The notes beneath the pieces were generated by a model that saw nothing but the letters and a program-made list of their open reading frames with translations, was not told the origin of the DNA and searched no databases. This document shows positions 1 through 7,658 of a stretch of DNA of 37,648 nt, in pieces. Numbering within the stretch: the stretch's first letter is position 1; every line of letters begins with the position of its first letter. The DNA comes from DATLYB01 sp964502525 (GTDB lineage: Bacteria > Bacteroidota > Bacteroidia > Chitinophagales > CAIOSU01), in the NCBI GenBank assembly GCA_964502525.1, contig CAZCXH010000029.1, positions 1 to 37,648 on the forward strand, given 5' to 3'. The translations under genes were made by a program, and so were the position numbers.

Positions 1-1481
1 CCACAGAATACCGCCAGCATTTCAACACCGATGTGTTTGTTGACATGGTGTGCTATCGCAAATACGGGCACAACGAAGGCGATGAACCGCGCTTCACGCA
101 GCCGATGCTCTACAACATCATCGGCAAGCATCCCAGCCCTCGTGAAATATATGTGAATAAATTGGTAGAAGCGGGTTCAATTGAAGCCGAGATGGCGAAA
201 AAAATGGATAAGGAATTCTGGCAGATGCTGCAAGACCGCCTGAATGAAGTGAAGCAAAAACCGCTGCCCTACAAATACCAGGAGCCGGAGCAGGCGTGGC
301 GCTCGCTGCGCAGGGCGAAGCCGCAGGATTTTGAAAAGTCGCCCGACACGTCAATCACTAAAGCCGTATTCGACAAGGCTTTGAAAGGCATCATGGAATA
401 TCCGGCTGAGTTCAGGCCGCTGGAAAAAATAAAGAAGATTTTCGAGCAGCAGCAAAAAATGATTGAGGCCGGAAGTTTCGACTGGGCGCTCGGAGAATTG
501 CTCGCGTACGCTTCCATCCTGATTGAAGGAAAAGACATCCGCATGAGCGGACAGGATGTGAGGCGTGGAACATTTTCGCACCGCCATGCCGTATTGCGCG
601 ATGAGGAAACCAACGTGCCCTACAACCGCCTGACGAAGCTTGATGAAAAGCAGGGCAAATACAGGATTTTCAATTCGTTCCTTTCAGAGTTTGGCGTGCT
701 CGGCTTTGAGTTCGGCTATTCCATGGCTTCGCCCAACACGCTGAACGTTTGGGAAGCGCAGTTCGGTGATTTCGCCAATGGCGCGCAAACGATTATTGAC
801 CAGTTCATCATCCCTTCGGAAACCAAGTGGCAGCGCATGAGCGGCATCGTGCTGCTGCTGCCGCACGGTTACGAAGGGCAGGGACCGGAACACTCCAGCG
901 CGCGCCTTGAACGCTTTCTGCAAATGAGCGCTGAGTTCAACATCGTAGTTGCAAATTGCACCACGCCTGCAAATTTTTTCCATCTCTTAAGAAGACAACT
1001 CGCGTGGCAGTTCCGCAAGCCGCTCGTGGTGATGACTCCCAAATCGCTGCTGCGCCATCCGAAATGCGTTTCTCCGAAAGAAGAATTTCTGAAAGGCGGT
1101 TTTAAAGAAATTATTGATGACACTTATGTAGATACTGCAAAAGTGAAAAAGGTGTTGCTGTGTTCCGGTAAGATTTATTACGACCTGTTGGAGTACCAGG
1201 AAACAAACAAACGGAAAGACGTTGCAATCGTGCGGGTAGAACAACTCTACCCGCTGAACTACAAAACGCTTGACGCTCTTGTTGACAAATACAAAAAAGC
1301 AAAATTCGTGTGGGTGCAGGAAGAACCCTCAAACATGGGCGCGTGGGTGTATCTGCTCAGTTGCTACCGCAAAGTTGCGCTTGATGTTATCTCCCGCAAA
1401 AACAGCGCATCGCCTGCAACGGGTTATCAGAAAATTCACTTTGAAGAACAGAAACGGATTGTGGAGGAGGCGTTTGCGTGA
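1..1481 (+). CDS. sucA: 2-oxoglutarate dehydrogenase E1 component, C-terminal part (5' truncated by window edge)
   Basis: This is the thiamine-diphosphate-dependent E1 subunit of the 2-oxoglutarate dehydrogenase complex, which decarboxylates 2-oxoglutarate in the TCA cycle. The reading frame is open from base 3 (T-E-Y-R-Q-H-F) with no start, so the gene begins upstream of the window and about 490 residues are visible. Family signatures include YGHNEGDEPRFTQP near the left edge, GQDVRRGTFSHRHA, a run ending in VWEAQFGDFANGAQ, and HSSARLERFLQ. These belong to the second half of the E1 protein, including the transketolase-like pyrimidine-binding domain and the C-terminal domain. No sucB (E2) gene follows, although sucA-sucB is a common order. 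The frame is undamaged. I am confident of the family and sure that the gene is incomplete here. Confidence 0.95.
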   Translation, partial: TEYRQHFNTDVFVDMVCYRKYGHNEGDEPRFTQPMLYNIIGKHPSPREIYVNKLVEAGSIEAEMAKKMDKEFWQMLQDRLNEVKQKPLPYKYQEPEQAWRSLRRAKPQDFEKSPDTSITKAVFDKALKGIMEYPAEFRPLEKIKKIFEQQQKMIEAGSFDWALGELLAYASILIEGKDIRMSGQDVRRGTFSHRHAVLRDEETNVPYNRLTKLDEKQGKYRIFNSFLSEFGVLGFEFGYSMASPNTLNVWEAQFGDFANGAQTIIDQFIIPSETKWQRMSGIVLLLPHGYEGQGPEHSSARLERFLQMSAEFNIVVANCTTPANFFHLLRRQLAWQFRKPLVVMTPKSLLRHPKCVSPKEEFLKGGFKEIIDDTYVDTAKVKKVLLCSGKIYYDLLEYQETNKRKDVAIVRVEQLYPLNYKTLDALVDKYKKAKFVWVQEEPSNMGAWVYLLSCYRKVALDVISRKNSASPATGYQKIHFEEQKRIVEEAFA

Positions 1482-1490
1482 GGCGATGAT

Positions 1491-1682
1491 TTGTTGATAA
1501 AGTGGTGTGTTTATTTGATTAAGAAGTCAATAGCTAAGTTATTAATCGGGGGATCTGTCTTATCGTCTGTGCTGAAGATTCAAGGTTTATCCGGCAGCGT
1601 GGTGGTTGTGGTTGGAGCAGCCGTTGCTATTATTTTTGCGGTGCCCGGTTTTTTCATCATGAGCATTAAATACCCGGAATAA
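1491..1682 (+). CDS. possible small membrane protein
   Basis: A 63-codon frame opens with TTG ten bases after the sucA stop. A second TTG at 1515 would give a 55-residue product beginning M-I-K-K-S-I-A-K. The product has one strongly hydrophobic segment (about residues 36-57, a valine run then AAVAIIFAVPGFF) and a lysine-rich N-terminus, as in a single-pass or amphipathic membrane peptide. There is no ATG start and no family I recognise. It may be a real small protein or an accidental open frame downstream of sucA. Confidence 0.3.
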   Translation: MLIKWCVYLIKKSIAKLLIGGSVLSSVLKIQGLSGSVVVVVGAAVAIIFAVPGFFIMSIKYPE

Positions 1683-2035
1683 ACACATAAAATGGACTTC
1701 ATTCTTCTTTGTGGTATTCTGATTTAGTTGCAGGTTTAGTTGCTTTTGCGTGGGTCAGGCACGATGCTTCAAAACAGCCAAAGCACTGAACATCCCACTT
1801 TCTCCAAGTCGTTTAAGGGTTCCCCGGATGAAGCGACTTTTTAAGGATTGTACTTTGAACCACATCTGTTCCCACGTGTTCTGCGCTGGACCTTGAGCAG
1901 GGCTCATTCGTGGGTTGTGATTGGCAGCAGTTTCGACTGCCTTCCCGCCTTCCTCATCGCAGGTTCCAGGATGTCTATTTTGAGCGATTCGGCAAGAGAA
2001 CTCGTATTTTTATATTTCAAAGATTTCAGATTTCC
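1683..2035. other. 353-bp stretch with no supported gene
   Basis: No convincing coding frame was found on either strand between the sucA region and the small basic gene at 2036. Frames exist but have weak starts and no recognisable composition. The only structure seen is a hairpin with a trailing T run at 1806-1842. Confidence 0.5.
1806..1842 (+). terminator. candidate rho-independent terminator
   Basis: AAGTCGTTT near 1806 can pair with GAAGCGACTT near 1830-1839 (about nine pairs, one of them G-U), leaving a loop of about 15 nt. The T run CTTTTT follows directly on the plus strand. It would end transcription from sucA or the small downstream frame. The stem is short. Confidence 0.3.
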
Positions 2036-2179
2036 ATGAAGAAAGGATTCACGAAAAAAACATTGCAATCGCTTGTTCCTTTTGCCAATGGCAACCGCCT
2101 GACTGCTAAACAGAAGAAGGAGATCAGCGCATTTTTCGCTAAACATCGCGGACAGCGAAAAACTAAGAAAGCCGCTTAA
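2036..2179 (+). CDS. small basic hypothetical protein (47 aa)
   Basis: The ATG at 2036 opens a 47-codon frame whose product begins M-K-K-G-F-T-K-K and is very rich in lysine and arginine, ending R-G-Q-R-K-T-K-K-A-A. The frame stays open upstream to 1910, but the composition turns lysine-rich exactly at the ATG, which favours 2036. The charge suggests nucleic-acid binding, which is inference only. It lies 87 bp before the HNH gene and may be the first member of the plus-strand run 2036-7020. Confidence 0.4.
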   Translation: MKKGFTKKTLQSLVPFANGNRLTAKQKKEISAFFAKHRGQRKTKKAA

Positions 2180-2266
2180 CCCTTAGCTGTCTCTTTCCAT
2201 ACCCTGCCTGTATTTTTTCTTTCCCCAGCGCAAATAGTTTGCACTTCTTTTTTGGAACATTGCCCC

Positions 2267-2560
2267 ATGGAAGTGAAAACACCCTTGCAGCAGCCGGATA
2301 AAACAGCCTATCAAAAGCTTCTTGCCGACCCGCGTTGGAAAGAAAGAAGCCGGCTGGTGATGGAGCGCGATGGCTTCAAATGCCGCAACTGCGGAAGTAT
2401 TGAGAGCCTCCATGTTCACCACAGGCAGTATCATTTCAGAGCGATTGCCGGGATTCACGCGGAGCCTTGGAATTACGAAGATAAGTATCTGATTACGCTC
2501 TGCTCATCGTGTCATGAACTTGGACACCGGCTTTATAAAGTACCTGTATTTCATATTTAA
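2267..2560 (+). CDS. HNH endonuclease-like protein
   Basis: The 97-residue product carries a zinc-type HNH pattern: C-R-N-C at residues 39-42, V-H-H at 50-52, and L-C-S-S-C-H at 78-83. This is the usual layout of small HNH nucleases (two Cys pairs around a beta-beta-alpha-metal fold) that cut DNA with a single metal ion. I chose ATG 2267 over the in-frame TTG at 2252 because ATG is the stronger start and the upstream residues add no domain. The gene ends 18 bp before the next one and seems to be part of a plus-strand operon with the unknown protein, DUF4407 protein, ATPase and partner. Its length suits a stand-alone nuclease domain. Whether it acts in defence, repair or mobile-element biology is not visible. 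Confidence 0.7.
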   Translation: MEVKTPLQQPDKTAYQKLLADPRWKERSRLVMERDGFKCRNCGSIESLHVHHRQYHFRAIAGIHAEPWNYEDKYLITLCSSCHELGHRLYKVPVFHI

Positions 2561-2578
2561 CCCTAAAAACCACACACT

Positions 2579-3130
2579 ATGAACTTCTTTAAAAAATTAT
2601 TCGGAATCGGAAATCAAAACCCCATGACTGGCGACAGCCAAATAAGTGTTAACCTGGTGATCAGTGAGGACTTGTTTGTTGACAATCAGCCTCCGCGGGT
2701 GCAGGAAAAACCTGCGCCTGTGTCAGCACTGATGCAGTTCCTTCGGGCGGACTACCTGGGTGAAGGCTTCAGGAACGGCTATGCCCTTCACTCCGCTGAC
2801 GCGCTGGAATCCGCTTTGCGCCATTTGAAAGCGGAGTTCAGGCTGATTGTTGACGAAGTGATTAATAAGCACAAACAGGAGATGTCAGCGATCAGGCAAC
2901 AGATAATTGCGACATCCGGCATCTCCGGCAGGCTGCAAAGCCAGCTTGAGCTGCGGGTTCAGTCATTGAACGAGATTGTTCTGCAGCTTGAGAAAGCAAA
3001 GGAATTGTCAATAGATGACGAGGGGCTTATTGCCAAACCCGTTCATTGTTACCGCGATGGGTTTCTGAAAGGGCTGGCACAGTACCACGAGGAAAGATTC
3101 ATCGCGCCCAGCACAGGAATGTTTAACTGA
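2579..3130 (+). CDS. hypothetical protein, paired with DUF4407 gene
   Basis: This 183-residue soluble protein matches no family I recognise. It starts M-N-F-F-K-K-L-F-G, then has a polar linker (residues 12-45) and a largely helical, charged middle (about 75-150, L-E-S-A-L-R-H-L-K onward) that could form a coiled coil. The C-terminus is short and aromatic, ending S-T-G-M-F-N. It sits 18 bp after the HNH gene and 15 bp before the DUF4407 gene, so co-expression is likely. A helical partner of the coiled-coil membrane protein downstream is a fair guess but only a guess. Base composition resembles the DUF4407 gene and not the AT-rich ATPase. Confidence 0.65.
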   Translation: MNFFKKLFGIGNQNPMTGDSQISVNLVISEDLFVDNQPPRVQEKPAPVSALMQFLRADYLGEGFRNGYALHSADALESALRHLKAEFRLIVDEVINKHKQEMSAIRQQIIATSGISGRLQSQLELRVQSLNEIVLQLEKAKELSIDDEGLIAKPVHCYRDGFLKGLAQYHEERFIAPSTGMFN

Positions 3131-3145
3131 AAAACCAAAAACGTC

Positions 3146-4129
3146 ATGCAGAAATTATTTTGCCTCATCACCGGAGATGATTATGAAATGCTGAAGCAGG
3201 ACACGCCTGCCAGCCGGAAGAAGGTTGCGTTGCTTGCCTGCTCGCTGATGATACCTGTGTTGATATGGTTTTTTATTACCTTTCTGATGGCGAAAACCGT
3301 GCTGCATCATTCATCGCACACTGCTGTTCTTGCCGCGGTGGTTTTTGCCGCGGTGGTTTTCTTCATTGAGAAATGCATCATCATGGCTGATGGTTCGCGG
3401 AGGCTGGCTGCGTTCAGGATAGGGCTGGGATGCGTTACCGCGCTGCTGGGCGCGTTGTGCATGGACGAAGTGTTTTTTCAGGGCGATATTGACCGTCAGT
3501 TGGCGAAAAACAATGAAACGGAGATACAGGAAGCAATGCGCAAGCTGGAATCAGCTTATCAGCCGGAGTTTGGCAGAACAGATGATGAAATTGCATTGAA
3601 ATACAGGGTGTGGCAGCAGTCGCTGGCTGATGTGAAAGCTGAAGCCGATGGTTCGGGCGGCAGCGGCAGAAGCGGGGTTCATGCCATCACAAAGCTGAAA
3701 CGGCAGATAGCCGCACAACATGAAAGTGAATACGAAAAAACCAAAGCCGAACTGATGACGCTTCAGCAGAAACTTGACAATGAAAAGAAGCTTGCCGCAG
3801 CAAATCTTGCCGCAACTTTCAATGACCACTCATTGCTGCTGCGCATCAAGGCATTGTTTAATCTTGTAGCCAGCGACTATTACATGCTCGCCATCTACAT
3901 TATATTTACGCTGTTCTTTTTCTTCCTTGAATTCCTGGTGGTGATACTGAAGATGTGCTCGAAGGAAACAAATTATGAGCGCAGGGTAAGGCTGATAGAG
4001 GAAATCGGTGAAAAGCGCATGACGCTGCTCGGGCAAAGCGAGGCAATGTATGACATGGGGCTGTATCATCCGGTGGGGGAAGAGGCAAGAGCTACTTTGA
4101 GAAAACCTCCTCATTCATTGTTCAATTAA
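3146..4129 (+). CDS. DUF4407 family membrane protein
   Basis: The 327-residue integral membrane protein has the DUF4407 layout: a pair of transmembrane segments at about residues 28-50 and 57-76, a third near 90-108 (R-I-G-L-G-C-V-T-A-L-L-G-A), a long charged coiled-coil-like region at about 115-230, and a fourth transmembrane segment near 245-270 rich in phenylalanine. The coiled coil should sit on one side of the membrane between helices three and four. The molecular function of DUF4407 is not established. Close spacing (15 bp upstream, 12 bp downstream) places it between the unknown protein and the DUF3696-type ATPase, so it could be the membrane-acting component of that group. This role is inferred from position only. 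Confidence 0.75.
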   Translation: MQKLFCLITGDDYEMLKQDTPASRKKVALLACSLMIPVLIWFFITFLMAKTVLHHSSHTAVLAAVVFAAVVFFIEKCIIMADGSRRLAAFRIGLGCVTALLGALCMDEVFFQGDIDRQLAKNNETEIQEAMRKLESAYQPEFGRTDDEIALKYRVWQQSLADVKAEADGSGGSGRSGVHAITKLKRQIAAQHESEYEKTKAELMTLQQKLDNEKKLAAANLAATFNDHSLLLRIKALFNLVASDYYMLAIYIIFTLFFFFLEFLVVILKMCSKETNYERRVRLIEEIGEKRMTLLGQSEAMYDMGLYHPVGEEARATLRKPPHSLFN

Positions 4130-4141
4130 TTCTCATCTACT

Positions 4142-5956
4142 ATGATGGTCAAGGGGCTATTTCTTCAGAATTTTCGTAGCATTAAATCATTCACTTTCGA
4201 TTTTAATGCGATTACGATTCTTACCGGAGCTAATAATTCTGGCAAAAGTTCAATTATCAAAGCTTTATTGTTACTTGAAGACAATTACAAGAAAAATCAT
4301 TTGGAGGAAATTGATTTCTCCGGAGGCAGACATGACTTAGGCAGTTTTGACCTCGTTAGACGACATGGATCGGATCAAAAGGAAATGATGATGCTTGAAG
4401 TTATCTGTGATAATTACAAACTATATAATCCACATAACCGCCCAGATACGCTTGGTTTCTTTCCAGTGAAACTTCATTTTCGCCTTGGGCTGGTAAGGAA
4501 AAACGAAAAGGGCAGGATAATTACTCTCGAGCTATTAGATAGTAGTCCAGACGTTACGGGAGAAAAAAGAGAACTGTTTGGAGTATTTGTAGACAACAAG
4601 CCAAATCCAAAAAAAAGAAGTCTGAAAGAGATGAGGATACAAATTAGATTCAATTGGCGCTTTTTTCTACATCGAATTGAAACCTATTTAAAAGAACATG
4701 AGGAGAAAGAATCAAGAGAATTGAATTTGCCTTATGAGGAAGAATTACAAACGATTCCCCCGCTGGATGATGGATTCTTTCCTAAAGAAATTCTCGGCTT
4801 ATCACAAACTATTATTGATGATGCAAAGATATCCAAGGCGACCGGCTCTAAAACGAGTAAAGAAATAATAAAGACTTTGAACAGTGTAGTGTTGGACTAT
4901 TTGCAGAGTTATGATTATAACGAATCGAATTGGTTCAGGGATTTTGTTCCATCAAAGCCATATTCGGATATAACCGCAATAGATGCTTTGAAAACATATT
5001 TACCTGGTCTTCATAAAGGGTTTCTTGAGTTAACCGAATCTCATGAAGGAATTCTTGAACGAAAAATAAAGGACTTTTTAAAGGAATTGCTTAAGAAGCA
5101 TCCTATAGAAATGGTAGTTCCTTATAACATCATAAAGCCATTAGCGAATAAGATTGGTCACATGAATTTATTGGATATTTTTACGGACCCATTTCTTGAA
5201 TTTAGAAAGCTGCTTCGTAAAAAAGTTGAAGACCTATTAGTTCAAATGGGCAATTCTCTTTCATTTGAATACCTTCCATCAATCAGGGCATATCAACGCA
5301 GGATATATCTTGATACCCAGCAAGGGTCTGCCTTGGATGAACTTCTGAGTTATATCAAAAACCATCATTTTCAAAAGCACGAATTAGGGTTCATCAATGA
5401 TTGGGTTGAAAAATTTGATATTGCTGATGGTGTTGAGTTTAAAAGGATTGAAGGTATAGGATCGCAGTTATTTCTTTTAAAAAATGATAAACGACAGTCG
5501 CTTACCGAACAAGGTACCGGAATTGCTCAAGTATTACCCATCATTCTAACCATCGCATTAAAATTTACAAGTAAGAATGCTGATACTATCACTGAAGCTT
5601 CCAAACTTCTCATAATAGAAGAACCTGAAACAAACCTGCACCCAAAGTCCCAATCATTGCTGGCAGATTTGTTTAAGGATGCCTATGAAAAATATAACAT
5701 TCACTTTATTATCGAAACCCACAGCGAATATTTGATAAGGAAGCTACAGTACCTCGTTGGCACGGATAAAATAGAACACGACAGGATTGGTATTTACTAT
5801 TTCAATTCACCCGAATCCAAGGAAAAGAACCTAATCAGACGAATCAAAATAAACAAGGACGGCACCCTTGACGGAGAATTCGGCACCGGCTTTTTTGACG
5901 AAGCAGATAACCTTGCTCTTGCGATTTATCGAAATGCAAGCTCATCCAAAAATTGA
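4142..5956 (+). CDS. AAA/ABC-type ATPase, DUF3696-like (OLD/RecF-style)
   Basis: The 604-residue ATPase starts like RecF/OLD proteins (L-F-L-Q-N-F-R-S-I-K, residues 6-15). The P-loop is GANNSGKSS at 29-37. The Walker B is L-L-I-I-E-E-P-E-T-N-L-H-P around 488-501 with glutamates 493-494, and the H-motif region E-T-H-S-E is at 525-529. The end resembles the DUF3696 C-terminus (F-F-D-E-A-D-N-L-A). Between P-loop and Walker B lies a long insert rich in charged helices, as expected for a dimerising arm. Start is ATG 4142; ATG 4145 is equally possible. Its stop sits three bases before the partner's ATG, so the two are translationally linked. Sampled lines have about 30-35% G+C against about 50% or more in the neighbours, which suggests separate acquisition. 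Such ATPases often act as sensors in phage defence; that role is inferred here. Confidence 0.85.
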   Translation: MMVKGLFLQNFRSIKSFTFDFNAITILTGANNSGKSSIIKALLLLEDNYKKNHLEEIDFSGGRHDLGSFDLVRRHGSDQKEMMMLEVICDNYKLYNPHNRPDTLGFFPVKLHFRLGLVRKNEKGRIITLELLDSSPDVTGEKRELFGVFVDNKPNPKKRSLKEMRIQIRFNWRFFLHRIETYLKEHEEKESRELNLPYEEELQTIPPLDDGFFPKEILGLSQTIIDDAKISKATGSKTSKEIIKTLNSVVLDYLQSYDYNESNWFRDFVPSKPYSDITAIDALKTYLPGLHKGFLELTESHEGILERKIKDFLKELLKKHPIEMVVPYNIIKPLANKIGHMNLLDIFTDPFLEFRKLLRKKVEDLLVQMGNSLSFEYLPSIRAYQRRIYLDTQQGSALDELLSYIKNHHFQKHELGFINDWVEKFDIADGVEFKRIEGIGSQLFLLKNDKRQSLTEQGTGIAQVLPIILTIALKFTSKNADTITEASKLLIIEEPETNLHPKSQSLLADLFKDAYEKYNIHFIIETHSEYLIRKLQYLVGTDKIEHDRIGIYYFNSPESKEKNLIRRIKINKDGTLDGEFGTGFFDEADNLALAIYRNASSSKN

Positions 5957-5958
5957 GT

Positions 5959-7020
5959 ATGGACAAAATCCCTGTTTATTGCCAGTTCGAGTTTCTGGAT
6001 GAGTTCTACAAATCCATTCCGCCATTCGATATTGAGAACCCCGACCTAATCAAGAATTTCAGCGATTTTTTCAAGATGATATTCAGCGACTGCGAGCTGC
6101 TGATGGATATTCCGGTGAAGCAGGTTGACAGCCTTTACAGGGATAATCTGCTTTTGAAAACATTGGTGAAGCGATCCACTGCGGGAGGCAGCGCTATCAG
6201 CCATCAGCCTGATTTTTTCAAGGAGCTACCCAAAAACAAATTGATTGTTTACCGCGTCAACCCGCGCTCCGTGTTCCTGCTTGATTCGGAGGCAGATGAA
6301 TCTGAAAACCTAAAAAACGGCTTTGGATTTCACTTCATAGGCAGGCAGAAGGCGGACAAGGCGGTGCCGCATTTTTTCAAGATTAACCAACACAGTATAA
6401 GCAGGAACCCGAAAAAGAAAACGGAAAGAAATTGGAGTTTTCTTAAAAACCGCTTAGCCCCCGCTAATGCCGCCATTATCTCCGACAGGTATTGCCTCAT
6501 AGAAGATGGAGCAGTGATAAAGGAGAATATGTTCAGTTTACTCAGGAACATTCTTCCTGTTAGCCTCGCTGACATGGATTTCCATCTCGCGATTTTCACA
6601 ACTTATCTGAAAAAAGGCGCCACAAAGAAAGACAAGCCGGAACCTGGCTTAGCGCAGCTTCAACCCCTGCATCAAGCCCTGGCGGATTTCATTCAAACGC
6701 TCCATCTGCCTTACAGCGTGGAGTGTTCAATCGTGGTATCCAACGAAGTGAAACACGACCGCGAACTTGTCACCAACTATTACCGCCTCAACTCAGGCAG
6801 TACTTTTAACTATTTCAAAGGAGGCAAGCCGCTGACGGAAACGACCCTTTCCGTTTTCCCGTTCGGCTTCCGGGTAGATGAGGCAAGAACATGCTACAAC
6901 GAAGTCAGCAGGATTCTTGAAGAATGCTCGAACATTCTCAGAAATGTAAAAAACAGCCCGGATGAAAAAAAGGGTTTAGCAGGTTCAGGTATTAACCGGC
7001 TGCTGGAAGTTTCTCCGTAA
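5959..7020 (+). CDS. ATPase partner protein with PLD/MIT_C-like motif pattern
   Basis: I cannot name this 353-residue protein with confidence. Its C-terminal half follows an order typical of the MIT_C/phospholipase-D-like fold: A-I-I-S-D-R-Y near residue 176, a helix, a hydrophobic strand ending I-F-T-T, a second helix, then V-K-H-D-R-E-L-V-T-N-Y with H at about 266, followed by G-S-T-F-N-Y-F. In MITD1-like proteins the equivalent sites are I-x-D-P-Y, then H-D-R-E-I and a D-Y-F motif. The N-terminal half has no feature I recognise. The ATG at 5959 is preferred over the TTG at 5953. Coupling to the ATPase stop implies a two-component complex, with this protein perhaps the effector. Sampled composition is near 50% G+C, unlike the ATPase. 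The fold assignment is tentative. Confidence 0.7.
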   Translation: MDKIPVYCQFEFLDEFYKSIPPFDIENPDLIKNFSDFFKMIFSDCELLMDIPVKQVDSLYRDNLLLKTLVKRSTAGGSAISHQPDFFKELPKNKLIVYRVNPRSVFLLDSEADESENLKNGFGFHFIGRQKADKAVPHFFKINQHSISRNPKKKTERNWSFLKNRLAPANAAIISDRYCLIEDGAVIKENMFSLLRNILPVSLADMDFHLAIFTTYLKKGATKKDKPEPGLAQLQPLHQALADFIQTLHLPYSVECSIVVSNEVKHDRELVTNYYRLNSGSTFNYFKGGKPLTETTLSVFPFGFRVDEARTCYNEVSRILEECSNILRNVKNSPDEKKGLAGSGINRLLEVSP

Positions 7021-7028
7021 TGACCCGT

Positions 7029-7340
7029 TCACCGCATAGCCACGCTAAGCTTCAGGCGCGCGCCAAGCCCTTCCCTGATAATCCTGATGAGCGTAGAGAG
7101 CCGGATATCGCTTGCATCATTCTCTATCCGTGAGATATAGGTCTTGGTGGTGCCGCATCTTTCAGCCAACTGCTCCTGTGTCAGTCCCTGCTCTTTCCGG
7201 AGTTCCTGAAGCATCACCCCCAGCCTGAACGCTTCAAATCCGGCTTCATACTTTTCTCTTTTGGGCGTTCCGCGCTTTCCGTACTGCTTGTCAAGATGGT
7301 CGGAAAATGAAGTCAGGTTTTTAGCTGTCTTTTTCATCAA
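7029..7340 (-). CDS. Xre/HigA-like HTH antitoxin or regulator, no toxin partner visible
   Basis: The 103-residue protein has a canonical helix-turn-helix of the Cro/CI type (L-T-Q-E-Q-L-A-E-R-C-G-T-T-K-T-Y-I-S-R-I-E, about residues 53-73). A basic N-terminal extension resembles HigA-type antitoxins that bind HigB/RelE toxins. It ends 8 bp from the end of the convergent ATPase-partner gene. A HigB toxin would be expected upstream, at higher coordinates, but no toxin frame lies in 7341-7658, so it is solitary. A short inverted repeat 9 bp before its start (7349-7364) could be its own operator. It might regulate itself or the neighbouring cassette. Confidence 0.8.
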   Translation of the reverse strand: MMKKTAKNLTSFSDHLDKQYGKRGTPKREKYEAGFEAFRLGVMLQELRKEQGLTQEQLAERCGTTKTYISRIENDASDIRLSTLIRIIREGLGARLKLSVAMR

Positions 7341-7348
7341 AATATTTC

Positions 7349-7364
7349 ATCCATTCGGATGGAT
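7349..7364. promoter_or_regulatory. candidate operator upstream of the HTH gene
   Basis: ATCCATTCGGATGGAT has perfect six-base arms around a 4-nt centre and lies 9 bp before the start codon of the HTH gene. Xre-family antitoxins usually bind such dyads and repress themselves. The link is inferred from position. Confidence 0.4.
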
Positions 7365-7428
7365 AATCAAAATACGAAGTTAGCTAATTGGTGAACCAGG
7401 TCGTCACGCATTAAAATTGTTGGATGGC

Positions 7429-7571
7429 TTCATTGCCGTTGGCTTCAGCCAACGGAGATGAAAGGATCGAGGATGTCGGGCTTTAGCCCAACCGTGTCAA
7501 AAACATACAATTTGGCTAAAGCCTGTTCATTTCTCAATTCTTAACCGTTGGCTGAAGCCAACGGCAATGAA
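7429..7571. repeat. 143-bp element with perfect 27-bp terminal inverted repeats
   Basis: The left end runs from 7429 to 7455 and the right end from 7545 to 7571; they are exact reverse complements over 27 bases. Each end itself contains the hairpin CCGTTGGCT-TC-AGCCAACGG or its complement. Inside lie two weaker related hairpins, GGGCTTTAGCCC (about 7479) and TTGGCTAAAGCC (7511-7522), also in opposite orientation. There is no coding frame. The build resembles REP/BIME clusters or a MITE. A target duplication is not obvious. Confidence 0.75.
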
Positions 7572-7658
7572 ATGGTTTGATAATCAGTCTGATTCAAATG
7601 CGTGTTGCCCTAATTGGCGAACATAAGTCAACGGGAAGAAATCTCCGTACAGGTGCAA

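Noticed and set aside
1848..2039. Plus-strand 63-codon frame in the gap after sucA
   Set aside because: Weak start, odd composition rich in Arg/Ser/Phe, no similarity recognised; it ends over the start of the small basic gene.
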